Part shown: positions 4,706 to 8,043 of the stretch, one piece after another
Position numbering within the stretch: position 1 is the stretch's first letter
Layout: each line of letters begins with the position of its first letter
From: Candidatus Saccharimonadia bacterium
GTDB lineage: Bacteria > Patescibacteriota > Saccharimonadia > Saccharimonadales > Saccharimonadaceae
Direction: 5' to 3'
Length of the DNA: 8,043 nucleotides
NCBI GenBank assembly: GCA_023257755.1
Contig: JALRBM010000084.1
Span: 1-8,043 of the forward strand
Program-made: the position numbers and the translations under genes
Notes under the pieces: model-generated
Told to the model about the DNA's origin: nothing
Database searches by the model: none
What the model saw: only the letters and a program-made list of their open reading frames with translations

Positions 4706-5517
4706 CAGAGCGTTGCCTGAGAGGCAAGTACTGTCCAGCGATCACGAGATGCGTTATACACCGCCCCTATAAAATGTGTTTTGCCAGAATTAATGGTGAT
4801 CGGTGACGAGATGTTGGTCGTTAGTTCAAAACTTCCCGCCGTGCCCGTCGCGAGCGTTAGGTTACGATTGGCTGCCGATGCAGTTATCTCCCAAATCCTG
4901 CGCATGCCGTCCGATGCACCGGTTGGTGCAGCGAGGGTCCTGTCGCCTGCAATGCTGACACGGAAATGTTTGCCTGCGGCGGCGTTCGTATTGATCGTAG
5001 CTGCATCAGTCAGAGCAACAATTCCAGCCGACTCCAATGCATCAATTCGAGTATCATGTGAATCCGTGACGGCCGTGTCGGCCTTGGCAGCAAGGTCGGT
5101 CGTCAGGTTAGTGATCTTGCTTTGCGCGACACCCGAGGCAATCTTGGCATCAGTCACATTGTTATCAGCAATTTTAGCGGTCGTCACGGCGTTTGCGGCC
5201 AGTTCCGTAGGCCCAACGACACCAGCGACCAGCTGGGCGTTCGATGCCGTTCCCGAAAGATCTCCTCCCATCGAAGGATCCGAGCTTCCCGCACTTGTCC
5301 AGGTCAGTGAACCGCCACTATACCCCAGCACCTGCCCGTTCGACGGCGCATTCGACACCGCCAGCTTGGACTCGGCAACAGAATTGTCCTGAATGGCACC
5401 GGATGGAACCGCATCCGTCTTCAATGTGCCGTCAGCAGCATGAGAGACAGTCAGGTATTCATTGAGGATTTGTCCCCAAGTACCGTTATCACTGCCTGGT
5501 TGTGGTAATCTGGCCAT
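4705..5517 (-). CDS. Tail-fibre-like structural protein, first gene of the fibre operon
   Basis: The 270-residue product has the layered low-complexity build of phage tail fibres. Residues 1-34 (LPQPGSDNGTWGQILNEYL, then HAADGTLK) form an N-terminal cap motif seen, to my recollection, in fibre-like proteins of phages and Candidate Phyla bacteria. Residues 58-100 contain NGQVLGYSGGSLTW and GGDLSGTASNAQL. Residues 100-138 hold short repeats (AVTTAKIADN, NVTDAKIASG, VAQSKITN) typical of beta-helical or trimeric fibres. About 138-163 looks coiled-coil. About 170-268 is a beta-rich head ending RDRWTVLASQ. No signal peptide is present. The gene has a 25-base leader with AGGT seven bases before ATG, unlike its leaderless neighbours, and overlaps the next gene at TGATG. 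No capsid, terminase or integrase gene is near, so it may be a domesticated fibre. Confidence 0.8.
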   Translation of the reverse strand: MARLPQPGSDNGTWGQILNEYLTVSHAADGTLKTDAVPSGAIQDNSVAESKLAVSNAPSNGQVLGYSGGSLTWTSAGSSDPSMGGDLSGTASNAQLVAGVVGPTELAANAVTTAKIADNNVTDAKIASGVAQSKITNLTTDLAAKADTAVTDSHDTRIDALESAGIVALTDAATINTNAAAGKHFRVSIAGDRTLAAPTGASDGMRRIWEITASAANRNLTLATGTAGSFELTTNISSPITINSGKTHFIGAVYNASRDRWTVLASQATL

Positions 5518-5524
5518 TATTCTT

Positions 5525-5557
5525 ACCTACATACGCTTAATGGTTTCTATCATATCA
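5525..5557 (-). promoter_or_regulatory. Extended -10 and ribosome binding site of the fibre operon
   Basis: The minus strand reads TGA-TATGAT (hexamer 5554-5549), with expected start about 5542. AGGT (5528-5525) lies seven bases before the ATG at 5517. This is the only promoter-proximal protein gene in the window with a recognisable leader and Shine-Dalgarno. A -35 box is not clear. It is back to back with the murB promoter. Confidence 0.5.
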
Positions 5558-5602
5558 AACTGCCTGTGGTTAGGCTAGATTAGAGGCAAGCATCCCGTCT
5601 GG

Positions 5603-5611
5603 TGCTATAAT
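5603..5611 (+). promoter_or_regulatory. Extended -10 promoter of murB
   Basis: TGC-TATAAT (hexamer 5606-5611) is a perfect extended -10. The expected start is about 5618, three bases before the ATG at 5621, and the nine bases between box and ATG contain no Shine-Dalgarno. The -35 position (GAGGCA, 5583-5588, 17-base spacing) is a poor match. Confidence 0.65.
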
Positions 5612-5620
5612 TGCAGTGAA

Positions 5621-6640
5621 ATGGACGTCCATACTAATATCCCACTCAAAAACTATACGACAATGCGCCTCGGGGGCAGCGCCCGCTTCATGACGGACGT
5701 CCACACGCCCGAGGAAGTCGCCCAAGCGTGCAAGAACGCTATTGGCCAGGAGCTGCCGATTTTCATTCTCGGCGGAGGCAGTAACATTATCGTTCACGAC
5801 GAAGGATTTAACGGCATTGTTATCCACAATAAAATCCGCGGGTTTGAGGTGATCAGCGACGAACCGGGCAAAACGCTCGTTCGGATCGGTGCGGGCGAAA
5901 ACTGGGACGAGGCAGTAAAACGAACGGTCGACATGAATCTGTCCGGCATCGAAGCCCTGTCCGCGATTCCCGGTACGGCTGGGGCTGCTCCTGTACAAAA
6001 TATCGGGGCATACGGACAGGAGATCGCTGACTCGCTCGTATCGCTGGCGGCTTACGATATCCAGACCGACCGGTTTATCGAGCTGCAAAATGCTGACTGC
6101 GCGTTCTCATACCGCCACAGTATTTTTCGCGGGGAAGCTGCCGGGCGCTACGTTATCCTCAGCATTACCCTCCAGCTGTACAAAACCGCACCCCAGCCGC
6201 CGTTTTACGCCGCCGTTCAGGATTATTTTGATAAGAACAATATTACACTGTACACCCCCCAGGCTATCCGCGACGCGGTAAGGGTTATCCGTGCCGATAA
6301 ACTCCCCGACCCCGCCATACTTCCCAATGCCGGATCGTTCTTTAAGAACGCGATTGTCGAGGATTGGCAGCTGACCGATCTACGCCAGCAATACCCTGAT
6401 ATGCCTGTGTATGATATGCCCGACGGCAGGTTCAAAATTCCTAGCGGTTGGCTCATTCAAGAGGCAGGCTTAAAAGGCCAGACACTTCACGGCATGCATG
6501 TCCACGACAAAAACGCCCTGGTGCTTATCAATGAATCCGCGTCGAGTTACGCCGATCTGGCTGCCGCCCGTGAAGAGATCATCGGCGCGGTCCGGGATAA
6601 GTTCCGTATCACGATCGAACAAGAACCACTGGAAGTCTAG
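5621..6640 (+). CDS. murB: UDP-N-acetylenolpyruvoylglucosamine reductase (MurB, type I)
   Basis: MurB is a cytoplasmic FAD enzyme that reduces the enolpyruvyl group of UDP-GlcNAc-enolpyruvate with NADPH to give UDP-MurNAc, the second committed step of peptidoglycan synthesis. The 339-residue length matches E. coli MurB (342). The FAD-binding part shows NYTTMRLGG (11-19), ILGGGSNI (49-56) and the PGTAGAAPVQNIGAYGQE loop (117-134). Catalytic counterparts are visible: Arg165 in SYRHSIF, Ser239 in GSFFKN and Glu335 in IEQE near the C terminus. YRHSIF and the extra region at about 184-222 fit the type I (E. coli-like) class. The ATG at 5621 gives the family-typical N terminus and lies three bases past the predicted start site. 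The gene diverges from the fibre operon and precedes the prepilin cluster after 39 bases without a terminator. Confidence 0.97.
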   Translation: MDVHTNIPLKNYTTMRLGGSARFMTDVHTPEEVAQACKNAIGQELPIFILGGGSNIIVHDEGFNGIVIHNKIRGFEVISDEPGKTLVRIGAGENWDEAVKRTVDMNLSGIEALSAIPGTAGAAPVQNIGAYGQEIADSLVSLAAYDIQTDRFIELQNADCAFSYRHSIFRGEAAGRYVILSITLQLYKTAPQPPFYAAVQDYFDKNNITLYTPQAIRDAVRVIRADKLPDPAILPNAGSFFKNAIVEDWQLTDLRQQYPDMPVYDMPDGRFKIPSGWLIQEAGLKGQTLHGMHVHDKNALVLINESASSYADLAAAREEIIGAVRDKFRITIEQEPLEV

Positions 6641-6643
6641 GGC

Positions 6644-6677
6644 TTGCCTAGAACATCCAAACCTCTTATGCTATAAG
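6644..6677 (+). promoter_or_regulatory. Putative promoter of the prepilin cluster
   Basis: TTGCCT (6644-6649), 17 bases, TATGCT (6667-6672) predicts a start at 6679, one base before the ATG. An overlapping TGC-TATAAG (6669-6677) looks stronger but would start transcription inside the start codon region. AAGG is one base from the ATG, too close for a normal ribosome site. Which box is used is open. Read-through from murB is also possible. Confidence 0.4.
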
Positions 6678-6679
6678 GT

Positions 6680-7243
6680 ATGAACCGCCGCGCGGGCTTT
6701 ACGTTGATCGAGCTCTTGATCACCATTACTGTCATGGTGATCCTGGTCGTCCTGTCGGTGATTATTCTTCGAACCACGCAGGCCACGGCACGCGACGAGG
6801 AGCGTAAAACCGACGTCGAAAATATTGCCCGGGGCCTGGAGCTTCGCTATGACAACGGCAATCCAAAGGCCGTCTCGACCTGGATTAAAAAAGGGGCCTA
6901 TCCTGGAACGAACGAGATGCTTCACGCTATGGGCTTTAACCGTGCCGACTTTACCCCCCCTGAAGTAGTTGGGGGCTACCTGACCGATCTTCTTCCGGAC
7001 ACCTCACAGTCTAACTTCACGCCACCCAGCGGCGGCACATTCGATATCTCCTGCGTGTGGGCCTGCCAGCCGGCCGAAACGCAAAGCTTTATCGATTCAA
7101 TCACGACCGTAGACAAGTATGTCTACGAACCGATCGATGCCTCGGGCAATGTCTGCGCAGGTAATGATTGTGTGCGGTTTAACCTGTACTATCGAACTGA
7201 ACGGGATAATGCCCTGCAGAAAATAAAGAGTAAACACCAATGA
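6680..7243 (+). CDS. Type IV prepilin-like protein (first of three)
   Basis: The N terminus RRAGFTLIELLITITVMV is a class III prepilin signal: basic leader of six residues, cleavage after Gly6, Phe7 as mature residue 1 and Glu11 as the conserved Glu+5, followed by the hydrophobic assembly helix (about 8-32). A prepilin peptidase would cleave it on the cytoplasmic side of the membrane. The rest of the 187 residues is a globular pilin head with four cysteines (125, 129, 159, 164). The C-terminal pair resembles a pilin D-region disulfide. At 187 residues it is the size of a major pilin or GspG-like pseudopilin. Its TGA overlaps the ATG of the next gene (ATGA, 7240-7243). Major-pilin status is inferred from position only. 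Confidence 0.88.
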   Translation: MNRRAGFTLIELLITITVMVILVVLSVIILRTTQATARDEERKTDVENIARGLELRYDNGNPKAVSTWIKKGAYPGTNEMLHAMGFNRADFTPPEVVGGYLTDLLPDTSQSNFTPPSGGTFDISCVWACQPAETQSFIDSITTVDKYVYEPIDASGNVCAGNDCVRFNLYYRTERDNALQKIKSKHQ

Positions 7244-7626
7244 ACCTTGCGCGTATTCAACAATCAGGCTTCTCGGCAGTTGAATTGCTGATTACGTTGT
7301 TTATTGCCGTGGCATTTATCGCCACCGGCTACCAGCTTTATTCGATCATCATTAACGACGGTGGTGAAGTCCGCGCCCGCGCCCGGGCAAGTAATATTGC
7401 CTATGACCACTTACGCCGCTATTCTCCGCAGGCAACCGACCCCTGCAGTATCTTTACGCCCACTCCGGCTCCGGCTATCCCTGCAAATAGCGGGCTTTCA
7501 AACGCCGACATTACGGTCACTATCAGTTGCCCCTACACGACCGCACTTAATCTGACAAAAGTCCAGGTACGCGTCCGGTACGGCTCGCCACAAAAGGAGG
7601 TCAACCATGCCATCTTTGTCAACTAG
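7240..7626 (+). CDS. Minor prepilin-like protein (second of three)
   Basis: The 128-residue product begins with the leader MNLARIQQSG, cleavage after Gly10, mature Phe11 and Glu15 at +5, then a hydrophobic helix to about residue 38. The SAVELL variant of the usual TLIELL still satisfies the prepilin peptidase rule. The head is small, rich in Pro and Ala at 72-84, with two cysteines (69 and 97) that could pair. It starts by ATGA overlap with the first prepilin gene. A weak AAAGAG at 7225-7230 could assist, so translational coupling is likely. Its last 20 bases overlap the next gene, and a strong ribosome site for that gene lies within its codons. It is probably a minor pilin or pseudopilin of the same machine. 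Confidence 0.85.
   Translation: MNLARIQQSGFSAVELLITLFIAVAFIATGYQLYSIIINDGGEVRARARASNIAYDHLRRYSPQATDPCSIFTPTPAPAIPANSGLSNADITVTISCPYTTALNLTKVQVRVRYGSPQKEVNHAIFVN
7592..7601 (+). promoter_or_regulatory. Strong Shine-Dalgarno for the third prepilin gene
   Basis: AAAAGGAGGT is an essentially full complement of the 16S 3' end, five bases before the ATG at 7607. It lies inside the second prepilin gene and fixes the start of the third. It contrasts with the lack of such sites before promoter-proximal genes in this window. Confidence 0.85.
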
Positions 7627-8043
7627 CAAGCGGTCCGGCGGATTTACCCTTATCGAAGTCCTCGTCATTGCCCCTGTCGTTATCTTAGCAATCAGTGGGT
7701 TCGTGGCCCTGATGGTGGTGATGGCGGCCGACGTTTTGGTGACCCGCGACAATAATAATATGACCTACGAAACCCAGGACGCGCTTGACATGATTGAACA
7801 GGACACGCGTCTTGCCACCCAGTTTTTGGTGACGACAAATACCCTCCCCTCCCCACAAGGAAGAGATAATGATTTTGCCGGAACCGCCGCCTTCACCAAT
7901 TCCAGCAATGCTCTTCTTATGGGTGCACTCACCACAACCAAGAATCCGGTCGATACCGACCGCAAAATTGTCTTTTACGCCGGCCAGCCGAACGTTTGTG
8001 GTGCACGCGAATCATACAACCGGCCCTTGCTTGCCAAAATCAT
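7607..8043 (+). CDS. Minor prepilin-like protein (third of three), cut by the window end
   Basis: An open frame of 145 codons runs from the ATG at 7607 to the window edge. The leader is MPSLSTSKRSGG, with cleavage after Gly12, then FTLIEVLVIAPVVILAIS: mature Phe13, Glu17 at +5 and a long hydrophobic helix to about residue 42. The APVV in the helix and the following segment QDALDMIEQDTRLAT (57-71) resemble PilW/PilV-type minor pilins, in which a helix of this kind joins the N-terminal helix to the head. One cysteine (131) is seen so far. The start is set by the strong ribosome site five bases upstream. It overlaps the end of the second prepilin gene by 20 bases. The exact class cannot be decided without the C terminus. 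Confidence 0.85.
   Translation, partial: MPSLSTSKRSGGFTLIEVLVIAPVVILAISGFVALMVVMAADVLVTRDNNNMTYETQDALDMIEQDTRLATQFLVTTNTLPSPQGRDNDFAGTAAFTNSSNALLMGALTTTKNPVDTDRKIVFYAGQPNVCGARESYNRPLLAKI

Noticed and set aside
4781..5392. 203-codon open frame on the plus strand
   Set aside because: It lies wholly antisense to the fibre gene and is an Ala/Val/Ser-rich mirror of its repeats. It has no promoter or ribosome site of its own.
4157..5517. Prophage
   Set aside because: Only fibre-like genes are present. No integrase, terminase, portal, capsid or lysis genes occur in the window, and the neighbours are tRNA and murB.
5570..6088. 172-codon open frame on the minus strand
   Set aside because: It is antisense to murB, whose catalytic motifs are certain. 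The frame shows no recognisable protein features.
6636..6652. Terminator after murB (TCTAGG-GCTTG-CCTAGA hairpin)
   Set aside because: The 6-base-pair stem includes the stop codon and is not followed by a T tract, so it is at best a weak structure.
4705..7243. TGA read as glycine (SR1/Gracilibacteria code)
   Set aside because: TGA ends the fibre gene at a TGATG overlap and the first prepilin gene at ATGA. Conserved genes such as murB contain no in-frame TGA.
1..8043. CRISPR array or insertion sequence
   Set aside because: No regularly spaced direct repeats, transposase motifs or terminal inverted repeats were seen on either strand.

Overview
The window looks like a piece of a small, gene-dense genome of a Candidate Phyla Radiation bacterium, most plausibly Saccharibacteria (TM7). 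That placement is an inference. It rests on an E. coli-type MurB next to a run of prepilin-like genes, a large orphan membrane protein, a fibre-like protein opening MARLPQPGSDNGTWG, tiny intergenic gaps and tRNA genes that encode their own CCA. TGA is used as a normal stop (4705-4707, 7241-7243), so the SR1/Gracilibacteria recoding does not apply.

Layout. Positions 1-5517 are read from the minus strand. In the direction of transcription they hold: a two-gene fibre operon (fibre-like protein 4705-5517, then a concanavalin-like domain protein 4157-4705); tRNA-Arg(TCG), followed after 14 bases by a 515-residue four-helix membrane protein (2467-4014); tRNA-Lys(CTT) with its own promoter and terminator; a Nudix hydrolase (1878-2282) with a UUCG-loop terminator; a carbon-nitrogen hydrolase (878-1762); a one-helix anchored small protein (524-850); a four-helix small membrane protein (89-466); and the first 16 codons of another gene (1-48). 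Positions 5621-8043 are read from the plus strand: murB, then three overlapping or abutting prepilin-like genes, the last cut by the window end. The two halves diverge from a 103-base region (5518-5620). There is no gene-free stretch longer than about 120 bases.

Main observation. Almost every protein gene with its own promoter has a -10 box whose predicted start site falls on, or 1-3 bases before, the A of the ATG. This holds for 48, 466, 850, 1762, 2282, 5621 and probably 6680, and points to leaderless mRNAs as the default. Most of these boxes are extended (TGn before the hexamer). Genes inside operons start by stop/start overlap (4705, 7240) or by a textbook Shine-Dalgarno (7607), and the fibre gene has a 25-base leader with AGGT. 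The 515-residue protein has no promoter of its own and seems to ride on the tRNA-Arg transcript.

How the genes may work together. MurB makes UDP-MurNAc for the wall. The prepilin genes would feed a type IV pilus-like machine. The fibre/concanavalin operon looks like a tail-fibre-style surface or phage-derived binding module. Pili and fibre could both serve attachment in an epibiont, but nothing in the window proves it. The stretch from about 480 to 2340 is visibly richer in A+T than the rest and ends at the 3' side of tRNA-Lys, which may mark transferred accessory genes.
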